Shown here in pieces: positions 20,158 through 29,495 of a stretch of 64,000 bases of DNA (its first letter is position 1; the number at the start of each line of letters is the position of its first letter). Origin of the DNA: Torulaspora globosa. Its lineage: Eukaryota; Ascomycota; Saccharomycetes; Saccharomycetales; Saccharomycetaceae. The notes under the pieces are model-generated. The model ran no database searches. It worked only from the letters and a program-made list of their open reading frames with translations, and was not told where the DNA came from. The translations under genes and the position numbers were made by a program. Where the stretch lies: assembly GCF_014133895.1 (NCBI RefSeq), contig NC_050731.1:868001-932000 (forward strand), read 5' to 3'.

Positions 20158-20513
20158 CACTCGATAATGTCGATGGGGACCACTGCTTGCCAACTGCCAT
20201 CTAGCGATGGTTTAGACGGGTCCGAACGAAGTGTTAAATCGAATTGACGATAGGCTATAACCACACTCGAGACAATGAACAGTTTTGGCCGTGACAAATC
20301 GATGAGTGGCAATCCTAGATGGCATAGCTAGACGTTATTGTATCCATGGTCCAATTCGATAAGTGGCCCATATTGTCATTCCGATCAGATTTGGCCGTTA
20401 CAGGCCCGTTAAAATATCACAGCTTTAGTAGATGAGCTTGTTGCTCAGTTCCAAAAGAGAGTCTCAGAGGTCAATTGCAGTCTCATTGGGAGTACAGCGA
20501 GCTGCAACGAGGA
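20158..20513. other. Divergent intergenic region, no gene seen
   Basis: 356 bp between the YJR011C-like gene and the carrier, read outward in both directions. I noticed no strong factor site or RNA gene. Confidence 0.5.
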
Positions 20514-21422
20514 ATGTCAGCCACAGCAAGCGGAAAGTTCATCGACGATGAGACTTATTCGAGGATTATGGGCTTTGTTGCCGGCATGTTCTCTGGAGTC
20601 GCTAAGAACACAGTAGGACACCCATTCGACACTGTTAAAGTAAGATTGCAAACCTCCCAGGGAACGGGCATGTTCAATGGTCCACTGGACTGTGTTTACA
20701 AGACTTTAAAGCACCAGGGCCCTCGAGGCCTTTACCTGGGCTTCACGCCGCCTCTAGTGGGATGGATTGCCATGGACGCAGCCCTGTTGGGAAGTTTACA
20801 CAATTATAGAATGCTATTACACAAGTACATGTATCCTGAGTACGAGAAGTTACCGCTGTCTGGCTGTGTGATCAGCGGTGTCATGTCCGGTTGGACAGTG
20901 AGTTTCATTGCGGCACCGGTCGAACTGGCCAAAGCCAAGCTACAGGTTCAATACGGTCCTCAGACCACAAAATACAAGGGTCCCATAGATGTTATCAGGA
21001 AGGTGTGGGCAGAGGCCGGCATTCGCGGCCTGTACAAAGGCCTGGTGAGCACACTGATCTTTCGGTCGAACTTTGTATTCTGGTGGGGGTCCTATGAGCT
21101 CATCACCCAATGGTTTAAGAAGCATACCAACATGAGAGATCCAGCGATCAACTTCTGGGCAGGCGGTCTGAGTGCATCGTTCGGTTTCTGGACCACTGCT
21201 TACCCGAGTGATGTGATCAAGCAGGTCGTCCTATGCAACGACAAATGCGACGGCAGTTTCCGCTCCTGGAGAGAAACGGCCACACAGATATACCGCGAGA
21301 GAGGTATCAAAGGTTTCTTCAGAGGCTTTGTGCCAAGTTTCCTGAGGTCCTTCCCTGCCAATGCTGCTGCATTGGCCGCGTTCGAGTTCGTCTTGCGAAC
21401 CAGCGGTGCAAAACCGTCGTAG
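20514..21422 (+). CDS. Mitochondrial carrier (SLC25) of unassigned substrate
   Basis: A 302-residue carrier with three repeats, each opening with the signature: HPFDTVKVRLQ, APVELAKAKLQ and YPSDVIKQVVL. Six membrane helices are expected in the inner mitochondrial membrane. Contact-point residues include FRSNFVFWWGSYE in helix 4 and RSFPANAAALAAFE in helix 6; the latter resembles the acylcarnitine/ornithine/basic amino-acid branch (Crc1, Ort1, SLC25A45-like). It does not match Crc1, Ort1, Ymc1 or Ymc2 closely enough to borrow a name. S. cerevisiae has no gene here between YJR011C and YJR012C. The frame extends to a TTG at 20475; I use the ATG giving MSATASGKF. Confidence 0.88.
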   Translation: MSATASGKFIDDETYSRIMGFVAGMFSGVAKNTVGHPFDTVKVRLQTSQGTGMFNGPLDCVYKTLKHQGPRGLYLGFTPPLVGWIAMDAALLGSLHNYRMLLHKYMYPEYEKLPLSGCVISGVMSGWTVSFIAAPVELAKAKLQVQYGPQTTKYKGPIDVIRKVWAEAGIRGLYKGLVSTLIFRSNFVFWWGSYELITQWFKKHTNMRDPAINFWAGGLSASFGFWTTAYPSDVIKQVVLCNDKCDGSFRSWRETATQIYRERGIKGFFRGFVPSFLRSFPANAAALAAFEFVLRTSGAKPS

Positions 21423-21463
21423 TCGATCCATAGCACGCAAAGGCGTAATTAGATAGAGTATTC

Positions 21464-21775
21464 TTAGGTTTGTGAATTTTCTGGATTGGTCATTGCGTTG
21501 TCAAGCTCCGTCTCCATTGTTTGGTACTTCGACATCACATCAAGGTCAAGGTCAGAGATGGCTGAGCCCAGAGAGAGGTCTGACCGTCCCATGTCTATCT
21601 GCAAATCATCTCCAGCACTCTTCTCCCAGGGCTTTGGCCTCGGAGCCATCTCAGAGGCACTTCTTAACGACTCATCCAGCGTGATGTTGGGCACCTCCAC
21701 GACATTGGGAATCGGCTTATCGCTAACAATGTGGTCCACTATCTCATCGTATGTCAATTCATGACCTCCAGACAT
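21464..21775 (-). CDS. PEX39: YJR012C/PEX39-type peroxisomal import factor
   Basis: A 103-residue hydrophilic protein that starts MSGGHELTYDEIVDHIVSD and contains RPKPWEKS with the KPWE motif at 48-51. Position next to GPI14 identifies it as the orthologue of S. cerevisiae YJR012C. That protein was recently described as Pex39, a helper of PTS2 import that shares the KPWE motif with Pex13 (from memory, not checked here). The acidic C-terminal half (DLDLDVMSKYQTMETELDN) looks helical. An in-frame extension of 19 codons upstream exists (to about 21832); I prefer the ATG at 21775. It converges with the carrier gene and diverges from GPI14 within about 100 bp. Confidence 0.8.
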   Translation of the reverse strand: MSGGHELTYDEIVDHIVSDKPIPNVVEVPNITLDESLRSASEMAPRPKPWEKSAGDDLQIDMGRSDLSLGSAISDLDLDVMSKYQTMETELDNAMTNPENSQT

Positions 21776-21878
21776 CGTCAAACGCTTTCTTAGGAGCTTA
21801 TTTCCAGTCGGTCTTTGCAGTGAACTTCTCAATCACTGCAACCTGTTAACAAGCAGTGACCTTTAAAGGAACTCGGGT

Positions 21879-23141
21879 ATGAACATTCGGCCTCGACGCT
21901 CACTAGAACGGACTGTAAAGCCGACGAGGATGCTGAGCAATGGCAAGCTGTTGATAATTGCGTCGCTGCTGGTGCGAGTGGGCTTCTTCCTGTACGGATT
22001 GTACCAGGATGCAAACTATAAAGTAAAATACACTGATATAGACTACCTGGTGTTCCATGACGCTGCTGGATACGTTTATGAAGCGTGGAAGGAGGGCAGG
22101 GTTGGTTCCCCCTACCAGAGGGATACATATCGCTACACACCGTTGTTAAGCTGGCTTTTGGTCCCAGACCACTACTTTGAATGGTTCCATCTGGGCAAGC
22201 TAGTGTTTGTTGCATTTGATCTTCTTACGGGAATCATCATCTTGGACCTTGTCAAGAGATGTCTGAGTCGGAGAGAATCTACGTTACCTCTGTGGCTGAG
22301 TAGCCTCTGGCTCTTGAACCCGATGGTCATCACGATCAGCACCCGCGGTAACGCAGAGAGTGTTGTGTCGTTCCTTATCATGCTGACGCTGCTGCTACTG
22401 CAGAAGAGCAAAGATACGTGGTCTGCTGTGGTATACGGCCTGTCGATCCACTTCAAGATATACCCAATAATATACTGTCTTCCCATTGCCATATTTCTGT
22501 ACCACAGGAACAAGAGACTGAGTGAAGTTATCGCATATGGGTTCTGGGCGCTGGTGGCCCTTGTGGTCTCCAGCGCGGCAATGTACAAGTTGTACGGCTC
22601 AGAGTTTCTGCAGCATGCCTATTGGTATCATCTCTACAGGACGGACCACAGACACAACTTCTCTCTTTGGAACCTTCTGCTCTATTACGATTCCGCGAGG
22701 TCTGCATCGTCCTGGCTGTCGAAATTCGCATTCTTGCCGCAGATGGCCACTACGATGGCCCTGTCGGTCCTGCAATGGCGCCAACCGTCTCTAGCGAATC
22801 TCCTCAACGTGCTGTTTCTGCAAACGTTCGCTTTCGTTACCTACAACAAGGTCTGCACCTCCCAGTACTTTGTGTGGTATTTGATCTTCCTGCCCTTCTA
22901 CATTGCCAACACGAACCTCTCCTGGCAAAAAGGCGTGTGCATGGCGGCCGTCTGGGTTATTACACAGGCCTTTTGGCTCCTGCAGGGTTACCTGCTGGAG
23001 TTCGAAGGAAGAAACGTCTTCTTTCCTGGTCTCCTGTCAGCCAGTGCCTTGTTCTTCATCGGCAATGTCTGGATACTGGGCCAGTTCATCGACGACATCA
23101 ATACAAGAGTGCCAGTTTCTCATACCAAGAAGCACAACTGA
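21879..23141 (+). CDS. GPI14: GPI14, GPI mannosyltransferase I (PIG-M)
   Basis: A 420-residue polytopic ER protein that adds the first mannose to the GPI precursor. The luminal catalytic motif YTDIDY (51-56, DxD type) follows a first hydrophobic helix, and FHDAAGYVYEAWKEGRVGSPYQRDTYRYTPLL beyond it is typical of PIG-M. The middle and C-terminal part carry many hydrophobic helices (ALVALVVSSAAMYKLYG, YFVWYLIFLPFYIAN). It is the YJR013W orthologue. A second Met at codon 18 (21930) would give 403 residues, the S. cerevisiae length as I recall it, and may be the true start. It ends with the dilysine-like tail SHTKKHN. Confidence 0.94.
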   Translation: MNIRPRRSLERTVKPTRMLSNGKLLIIASLLVRVGFFLYGLYQDANYKVKYTDIDYLVFHDAAGYVYEAWKEGRVGSPYQRDTYRYTPLLSWLLVPDHYFEWFHLGKLVFVAFDLLTGIIILDLVKRCLSRRESTLPLWLSSLWLLNPMVITISTRGNAESVVSFLIMLTLLLLQKSKDTWSAVVYGLSIHFKIYPIIYCLPIAIFLYHRNKRLSEVIAYGFWALVALVVSSAAMYKLYGSEFLQHAYWYHLYRTDHRHNFSLWNLLLYYDSARSASSWLSKFAFLPQMATTMALSVLQWRQPSLANLLNVLFLQTFAFVTYNKVCTSQYFVWYLIFLPFYIANTNLSWQKGVCMAAVWVITQAFWLLQGYLLEFEGRNVFFPGLLSASALFFIGNVWILGQFIDDINTRVPVSHTKKHN

Positions 23142-23317
23142 TTAAGAATAGCCAATGTGGTGATCTACATAGAATCGAGTCTTATCACATACATTTAGTA
23201 GTTTGAATTTCAGTATTCGCTTGGGCATCGCTAAAAATTATCGCTACCATAACGACAATAGCTGCATACATAGAGCCATTGTGGTACTTTGAGAAGCTCT
23301 GAAGCTCATTTTGGCTG

Positions 23318-24058
23318 ATGTCTAGACTAGAAATTTACTCACCCGAAGGTCTGCGTCTTGACGGTCGTCGTTGGAACGAGTTACGCCGCTTTGAATGCTC
23401 AACCAACACACATTCGCACGCTGCAGATGGCTCTTCATACCTAGAACAGGGCAATAACAAAGTCATTACGCTCGTTAAGGGTCCACAGGAGCCAACCTCA
23501 CGTTCTCAAGTGGATACTACAGGGGCTGTATTGAAAATATCCGTTAACATCACCAAGTTTTCCAAGGCTGGAAGAAGTAGGACAGGTCATAAGAATGAAA
23601 GGCGAGTGCTGGAGATGCAAACTGCGTTGGTGCGTACTTTCAATAAAAGTGTTATGCTTCACGCTTATCCAAGAACGTTGATCAACATCGAAATACATGT
23701 GTTGCAACAGGACGGGGGACTGATGGGGTCTCTAATCAATGGTATTACTTTGGCCCTGATAGATGCGGGTATTGCTATGTATGACTATATCAGTGGTGTC
23801 TCTGTCGGGCTCTATGATACTACTCCGTTGCTTGATACTAATTCTTTGGAAGAAAATGCCATGAGCACCGTAACGCTGGGCGTCGTTGGCAAAAGCGAGA
23901 AGCTGTCGCTCCTGCTAGTCGAAGATAAGATCCCACTGGACAGATTAGAGAACGTCCTGGCAATTGGAATTGCGGGGACGCATAGAATAAGAGATCTCAT
24001 GGATAAGGAAGTGAGAAAGGGACGCAGGAACAGAGTTGCCAATGCCTTATCCGGATGA
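23318..24058 (+). CDS. SKI6: SKI6/RRP41, exosome core subunit
   Basis: A 246-residue RNase PH-fold protein with SRLEIYSPEGLRLDGRRWNELR at the start, GRSRTGHKNERRVLEMQ, QDGGLMGSLINGITLALIDAG and ENAMSTVTLGVVGKSEKLSLLL. It is nearly superimposable on yeast Ski6 (YGR195W). It is one of six ring subunits of the RNA exosome in nucleus and cytoplasm. The phosphorolytic activity of the archaeal homologue is lost in eukaryotic core subunits. It converges with FYV8, with only 43 bp between stop codons. Confidence 0.97.
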   Translation: MSRLEIYSPEGLRLDGRRWNELRRFECSTNTHSHAADGSSYLEQGNNKVITLVKGPQEPTSRSQVDTTGAVLKISVNITKFSKAGRSRTGHKNERRVLEMQTALVRTFNKSVMLHAYPRTLINIEIHVLQQDGGLMGSLINGITLALIDAGIAMYDYISGVSVGLYDTTPLLDTNSLEENAMSTVTLGVVGKSEKLSLLLVEDKIPLDRLENVLAIGIAGTHRIRDLMDKEVRKGRRNRVANALSG

Positions 24059-24101
24059 TCCTCGTTGTGAAGATTATGCATATAATTTAAGTACTTTGAT
24101 G

Positions 24102-26402
24102 TTAAACTCTTTTCTTTCCTATCGAGGAAAAGAGTCCTCTGGATTTCTTGGAGTGCGCAAACACCTTTTTCGTTAAGTGACTGACGTTCTGATTCACGTT
24201 GGCTACTGTGTTACTGACAGTATGCTTCTTACTCAATTCGTCGGCATGGGCATACGCATCTCTGACATGCGTGCTCACTTTGTACTCATCGAATATGAAA
24301 TCCCTGTCAGTCTTGGAGGAAGATTTCAACGTGTAACCGAGCCACGTTTGAATGCCAGTGTCATAGTCTTTCAGCTGCTTCGAATAAGCCCTCAGCTGCT
24401 CAATTTTGTCAGCATGAGATGTTTTACTGCTCACAATCTTGTTGATGTTCCATGACGGTACAGTTTTCTCTCCGGTAACTTTCGCTATATCCTTGGTATC
24501 CGGTGCAGGGACCGTGAAAACCTCTTTGAAATGGGTTTGTAACGGCCCTCGCCGGTTTTCGCCGTCGAGTGTCAGGGTGGTTGAAGTGCCCGTCCCGAGA
24601 GACCGGGGTTCGTCGGAACTCTCAGTACTGTTCACACCGGAGGTAATACTTGGCAGCGGCGGTAAATTTTGATTGTTGCCTATTATTCCAGGGACATTGT
24701 GAATTGTGTTGTTGTCATATAGCGTCTTGGTGTCCCGAACAGTCTCCAGATCGTCGTTGCCTTCTGAAGGAAATGCATTCCATGAACTCTCTACTTCAGA
24801 ATATGTGGAAACAACGCGTGGTTTCATACTAGACGGCGTCAGATCAACTAAATTCCCAGTTTCGTCGTAGACAAAACCCGGAGGAGGGTTATTAGTTGTT
24901 TCTTGGACGAAGTCATTTCTGAAAGCACTCATATCAGGTTTCCACTTACCCATATTGATCGATTGTCGCGTTGATGAAAGTTCTTTCTCAGGAGTCTCGC
25001 CCACTTCATTTTCAGATCCGTCTCTCTCTGGTTCGTCCCCATCCTCAATATTTTGTCCATTAGTCGTCACCTCATCGGTGCCTTTGAGTCCACCTTGTTG
25101 ATGGTTCGATGCAATCAGTTGGCTGGCCCGCGATTCTTCATCTTCGGCTGGTTTAGTCTCTACTGATTCATTCTCTACTGATTCATTCTCCACTGGTTCA
25201 TTCTCATCTGGTTCGTTCTCATCTTGTCTGCTAGCGGCTGGTATTGCTTCATTAGCAGCTTTACCTATCTGACTGGTATCAGAAGAGTTGATTGTCTCAG
25301 GAATCGTCCTTTCGTCGTCATCGTCAAGCGAATCTTGTTCATTAGCACTAGCATCGCTATCGCTCTGAACCATTTTATTGAAATATCCGGACTTTGATAC
25401 CCTGATCTCTTCATCCAACCCATCTGAGTCTTCATCTTCCCGGGGGATTATAACACCCTCGCTGTCTACATCCTGCTTTCCGGCTGACTGAGACCTGGCA
25501 GCCTGGTAGTTAATTGAATCAGTGTAGGATAGTGCATCTTCGTCCCCTTCTTCACTTGAAAGATACGCATCTTCGTCGGAAGAGGGTTGTAAGCTACGAG
25601 AGTCCTCTATTACTGCCGAAACTTCTTCGTCTTTTCCACCTTGAGCAGTAACAGCTTCCTCATCAAAGCTATGAGCTAGGCCATCCTCTCCTTGCTTGTT
25701 GTTTGTTTCTGCGACGGAAGGTGTCGGACATGTTTCTTCAACTGGAGAATGAGAAGATGCACCATCGTCTGACATGTAATCATCTTCATCTTTCCTTTGG
25801 ATGAACTTCGAGAAATAACCATCTTTTGATACTTGAAGCTCATCCTCCGAGCGGGAGCTATTCAACGACGCTCTTTCCAAACTCACCGCAGAGTAGCTTT
25901 TGGGTTCACCAGAATGCTCTTCTTCACCAAACTCCTCGGATTGCCCAACTTTCGGCGTCATTTCCTTAACAATCTGAACCATTAAATTTTCTAAATCCTC
26001 ATTCACAGGTGTTCTTCGGACTTGCACGGAACTCTTGGAGCTATCTCGCGACAAAGATGCACCCAATCCTGGCGATTCCCACGTAATCGGACTCCCATCT
26101 TGATCCTCAACAACTAATGATTGCGGTTTTATCGTTTGGGAAATGCTAAATTGCTCTTTGCGTTCATTATCATTTAGACTGCCATCCTCAGCCCTTTCGT
26201 CCTCGCTGTCTTCTTCTTGATTGTAATTGAGCTTGGGTAGCGCAGGGAGTTTCGAAACAGTGTCGCCTCTTTTCACACTACTCTTGTTCGTTGCCTCTTC
26301 CCCGGATGAATCATCCGTACTATTCCAATCAGCTCCATCATAGGATGCCTGTCCGGCACTCACCCAGCGATAAGATTTCTTTCTTTCTACCTGTTCAGTC
26401 AT
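24102..26402 (-). CDS. FYV8: FYV8-like protein, function unclear
   Basis: A 766-residue acidic, Ser-rich, mostly disordered protein. The conserved N-terminus is RKKSYRWVSAGQASYDGADW and there is a more ordered basic C-terminal region (about 640-766, including KSSSKTDRDFIFDEYKVST). The motif VSK-GYF-K occurs twice in the middle (SKDGYFSKFIQ and SKSGYFNKMVQ), a likely short linear motif. A 15-bp tandem repeat encodes an Asn-Glu-rich patch. It is the orthologue of YGR196C, known from a killer-toxin sensitivity screen; its biochemical role is unknown. I start at the ATG giving MTEQVERKKSYRW; the frame continues seven codons to a TTG. Confidence 0.88.
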   Translation of the reverse strand: MTEQVERKKSYRWVSAGQASYDGADWNSTDDSSGEEATNKSSVKRGDTVSKLPALPKLNYNQEEDSEDERAEDGSLNDNERKEQFSISQTIKPQSLVVEDQDGSPITWESPGLGASLSRDSSKSSVQVRRTPVNEDLENLMVQIVKEMTPKVGQSEEFGEEEHSGEPKSYSAVSLERASLNSSRSEDELQVSKDGYFSKFIQRKDEDDYMSDDGASSHSPVEETCPTPSVAETNNKQGEDGLAHSFDEEAVTAQGGKDEEVSAVIEDSRSLQPSSDEDAYLSSEEGDEDALSYTDSINYQAARSQSAGKQDVDSEGVIIPREDEDSDGLDEEIRVSKSGYFNKMVQSDSDASANEQDSLDDDDERTIPETINSSDTSQIGKAANEAIPAASRQDENEPDENEPVENESVENESVETKPAEDEESRASQLIASNHQQGGLKGTDEVTTNGQNIEDGDEPERDGSENEVGETPEKELSSTRQSINMGKWKPDMSAFRNDFVQETTNNPPPGFVYDETGNLVDLTPSSMKPRVVSTYSEVESSWNAFPSEGNDDLETVRDTKTLYDNNTIHNVPGIIGNNQNLPPLPSITSGVNSTESSDEPRSLGTGTSTTLTLDGENRRGPLQTHFKEVFTVPAPDTKDIAKVTGEKTVPSWNINKIVSSKTSHADKIEQLRAYSKQLKDYDTGIQTWLGYTLKSSSKTDRDFIFDEYKVSTHVRDAYAHADELSKKHTVSNTVANVNQNVSHLTKKVFAHSKKSRGLFSSIGKKRV
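25159..25218. repeat. 15-bp tandem repeat, four copies, inside FYV8
   Basis: Four units of the form TCTACTGATTCATTC, two identical and two diverged, encode repeated Asn-Glu pentapeptides in the acidic middle of FYV8. Confidence 0.85.
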
Positions 26403-26806
26403 ATCCTTCCAGGGACCAGCCAAGCCGCTAAAACGACTTATCGATACCTATACTCTGCTATTCAAGGATCTTTACTGCTCTTTGAATAAGCCATCTAGTC
26501 AATAAGCTTAGATGACTTAGCTCGTCTACGATGATAATAGCGAGATGAGCTAGTATATATCCGGTCTCTTACAGTCGATGGGGACTCGTTGGACTTATTG
26601 CTGGTCTGGATCGTTGCTTAACTGCGAGGCACCTTACGGAAGAGCCATTGAGATATCCAGAGCCTCTTTCAGGCACTTGCTAGGTTGTTCTGTGCGGTTT
26701 TGAAATATTACTGTAAATCTCGGCCTTACTTAAATTCAACATACAAACTTCAGCATATCTCAAATAACCATAGCAAACCATCCTTTGTCCCTTTGAAGCT
26801 TTTGAG
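26403..26806. promoter_or_regulatory. FYV8-TMA22 divergent promoter with inverted PAC-like pair
   Basis: About 400 bp. TAGCTCGTCT (26518-26527) and AGATGAGCTA (26543-26552) form an imperfect inverted repeat, 9 of 10 paired. The right arm contains GAGATGAGCT, one base from PAC. A TATATAT follows at about 26555. No other gene is visible. Confidence 0.4.
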
Positions 26807-27406
26807 ATGTCGACCGTCACTCTTAGAAAGGTTGTTTACTGTGATGTCTGCTCATTTCCTCCTGATTACTGCGAATTTAGTGGGAAACTGAAGCGTTGTA
26901 AGGTGTGGTTGCGTGAGAATCATCCCGATATCTACGTTCAGCAATACGGAGAAGATGAAGACGAGGTGAATGCGGTGAGTTCAAAACTAGCAGAATCGAG
27001 CATCGGCGAGGAAAGAGAGGAGAAACTGGAGAAGGACCTGAAAAGACTGGAAACGAAGCAAGAGAACAGAGAGCAGAGAGAACTAGCAAAGAAGTTGTCA
27101 TCCAAGGTGGTCATTAAGAGGGAGGCAAGAACCAAGAGGAAGTTTATCCTAGCTATTTCAGGTCTAGAAGTGTTCGATGTTGACATGAAAAAACTCGCCA
27201 AGACGTTTGCATCCAAGTTCGCTACCGGCTGCTCTGTATCCAAGAATGCTGAAAAGAAGGAAGAAATTGTCATCCAAGGCGACGTCTTGGAAGAGGTGGA
27301 AAAGTATATACATTCTTTGCTCGAAGAAAAGGGACTGAAGGATGTCAAAGTCGAAACGATTGACGCCAAGAAAAAGAAGAAGGCGCCAGAGACACCGGCT
27401 AATTAG
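26807..27406 (+). CDS. TMA22: TMA22, ribosome-associated recycling factor (DENR)
   Basis: A 199-residue orthologue of yeast Tma22 (YJR014W). The N-terminal Cys motif VVYCDVCSFPPDYCEF and KCRVW-like stretch are followed by a charged linker (about 60-105) and a C-terminal SUI1 domain (about 105-185, VVIKREARTKRKFILAISGLE). With Tma20 it removes tRNA and recycles 40S subunits after termination. The start is the first ATG, just before the conserved TVTLRKVVYC. It converges with SNG1, 55 bp apart. Confidence 0.96.
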   Translation: MSTVTLRKVVYCDVCSFPPDYCEFSGKLKRCKVWLRENHPDIYVQQYGEDEDEVNAVSSKLAESSIGEEREEKLEKDLKRLETKQENREQRELAKKLSSKVVIKREARTKRKFILAISGLEVFDVDMKKLAKTFASKFATGCSVSKNAEKKEEIVIQGDVLEEVEKYIHSLLEEKGLKDVKVETIDAKKKKKAPETPAN

Positions 27407-27461
27407 TTGATTATGAGTACATATTACTGGCCATTTAGCGTTGAATGGCCGAAACCTAATA

Positions 27462-28964
27462 TTAATTGGTCTGTTGGGCTGCAGCTGCGGCAGCAGCCCT
27501 CTTTCGCATCGTTTTGCCGACATATCTAAGCACGAATGGCAAGAGGGCGGTATTCAAGGCGACCCAGGCGACCAGAATACCGTAATTTCTTCCCATGTGT
27601 TGCTTCGACAAGTTCAAAAAGATGACTTTATAAATATCAACGCCATTATGAATGGGCATGGCGTAACCGTAACGGTAGAACTGATTATTCAGGACCAGCG
27701 GATAGAATGAAGGAGCAATGTTCAGAATGATCCACGTCATCAGCCAGAAACCGAGATACTGTGGGCCCAAAGTTAAGACCAAACTTATTACATTCTCATT
27801 TGCGCCACCAAGAGCCATCATCAGCAGCCAGGTGCTCATCCAATACACCACAAAACCTGCTCTGCCGAATGCCTTAGTGAAATCGACCTGGAATATGGCA
27901 GATACCGTGCAGAAGAAAAGCGAGAGAAAGAAGTAAGTGAGCCACGAGATTCCGATTCTGTATAGGATAATGTGGCGCGGCTTCAGCAGCTTCGACATCT
28001 CTACATGCAAAGGAGCAAAAAGCGACAGCTGGAAAAAGGTCAACAGCAGACAGTAGATCAGACCGACCTGCAACGGTGCCAGCAGCAGTGCATTGTAGAA
28101 TGGCCTGTAGTCCACATACTCAAAGTTCATATTCGAGGCCGCTATGATTCTGTCTGGTGGCGGTGTCTCTGTCAGATTGCCCAGGAGACTAGGCAGATAC
28201 TGATCCAGGAAATACGTCCTGTAAATCCCCTCCAGTGTCTTCATGTTCGGCAGAATGGCGGACTGCAGGCTGGTTGGATCACGGCCACTCTCGTAGATAG
28301 CCTCGAAGTACTCTGTAGAGTTGAACGCCGTGGGTCCGCCGGTCAGCGAATCGTACAAAGCGTTGGTCGCGTTCCGCTTGACATTCAGCGCCATCCAGTA
28401 CTTTTCCCCAAAGATCAGATCGACCACCTTGTCATCGATCTCCTCGCTCGACACTTTGTACTTTTCACTAAACTCGCTCGCATTGAACACATGCCACGTA
28501 CACGGCACGCCCGCGACCAGCGTCGCTATCGCTGCCGACATTGTCGTTCCCACAAGCTCAGATTCGTCCTGAATAACCGTCAGCACGTTCACTTTGAACA
28601 TATAATGCTGTCGATTGTACGTGGCACCCCAGTAGATCGACAACAGCGACAACACAAACACCGCCAACAGCGCATTTGTCAGTACAAACGTCCAAATAAT
28701 CTTCTTCCTGTGGCTCTTCATCTTAGGCGAAAAGAACCGGGTCCCCATCCGCTGCAGCGCTGCTGATCCCTCCTGCTGCTTGGCCTCCTCCTGCTGCTTG
28801 GTCTCCACCGGCGCTGCCTCACCGTCATACCCAGCAGCTGACTCTGCCGTCGACGCTTCTGAACTCCCCTCCACATGCAAATCCTTGTTCACCACCCTAT
28901 TCATACACTCGGAAGCCCCCTCCGTGTACACCTGGTTCAAAGCCATCTCATCCTCGTCCACCAT
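27462..28964 (-). CDS. SNG1: SNG1-like membrane protein (DUF3533)
   Basis: A 500-residue integral membrane protein. A hydrophilic N-terminus of about 95 residues is followed by a first helix (IIWTFVLTNALLAVFVLSLLSIYWG), a long extracytosolic domain with several N-glycosylation sequons (NATNALY, NLTETPP), and about five helices in the C-terminal half. It belongs to the Sng1/YJR015W family; S. cerevisiae SNG1 (YGR197C) gives nitrosoguanidine resistance and affects plasma-membrane lipid asymmetry. The position FYV8-SNG1-YPP1 is conserved. The frame extends four codons to a GTG; the ATG used gives MVDEDEMALNQ. Confidence 0.9.
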   Translation of the reverse strand: MVDEDEMALNQVYTEGASECMNRVVNKDLHVEGSSEASTAESAAGYDGEAAPVETKQQEEAKQQEGSAALQRMGTRFFSPKMKSHRKKIIWTFVLTNALLAVFVLSLLSIYWGATYNRQHYMFKVNVLTVIQDESELVGTTMSAAIATLVAGVPCTWHVFNASEFSEKYKVSSEEIDDKVVDLIFGEKYWMALNVKRNATNALYDSLTGGPTAFNSTEYFEAIYESGRDPTSLQSAILPNMKTLEGIYRTYFLDQYLPSLLGNLTETPPPDRIIAASNMNFEYVDYRPFYNALLLAPLQVGLIYCLLLTFFQLSLFAPLHVEMSKLLKPRHIILYRIGISWLTYFFLSLFFCTVSAIFQVDFTKAFGRAGFVVYWMSTWLLMMALGGANENVISLVLTLGPQYLGFWLMTWIILNIAPSFYPLVLNNQFYRYGYAMPIHNGVDIYKVIFLNLSKQHMGRNYGILVAWVALNTALLPFVLRYVGKTMRKRAAAAAAAQQTN

Positions 28965-29495
28965 TTTGCCAACCACAGACTCACTCGCCGCAATGGTCAG
29001 TATCTCGGAACTCTCGAAACTGTGACCGAATAATCCTTTTATACAAAGGCGGCCCGAGGCTTTTATAAATGATCAGCTACCACTAATCTACCAGCCTCTT
29101 CTCGTCTCAGCCGTACCAGCTTAGTAATAAGCCATTCATGCTATCAGTTATGCCAATTTATATACTTATGCAAGGTCAACAAAGGCGATTGATAGCAAAA
29201 TCACCGGATACGAGACACTCGTTTACCGTAGGCAGTTCTCGTTCGAAGCGCAGCTTCCAGAGGCCAGGTCGCGGTTGAGCATGGTCTAGCGACTCTGCAG
29301 TGAAGAAGCCTGGTGCGAGTCTTCTGTTTCTCTGGCTGTTGTAGCCCTCTAGATGGCTATTCGATGAAGTTGATGGTTTTCGTACGAAGTGACCGGTAAT
29401 AACAAACCAATACCATAGTGAGGGCCATTTGAAGAGGGCTCTACAAGAGCTGTAGGGCAGTGAAGAGGTCTGCTGAGAGGTCAATTGGCTTGCTG
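28965..29495. other. SNG1-YPP1 divergent intergenic region
   Basis: 531 bp with a TATA-like TATAAAAG for SNG1 near 29036-29043. Only short ORFs without protein-like composition otherwise. Confidence 0.5.

Noticed and set aside
27972..28766. 264-codon ORF opposite SNG1
   Set aside because: Arg, Gln and His-rich antisense frame without any domain; SNG1 on the other strand is a clear gene.
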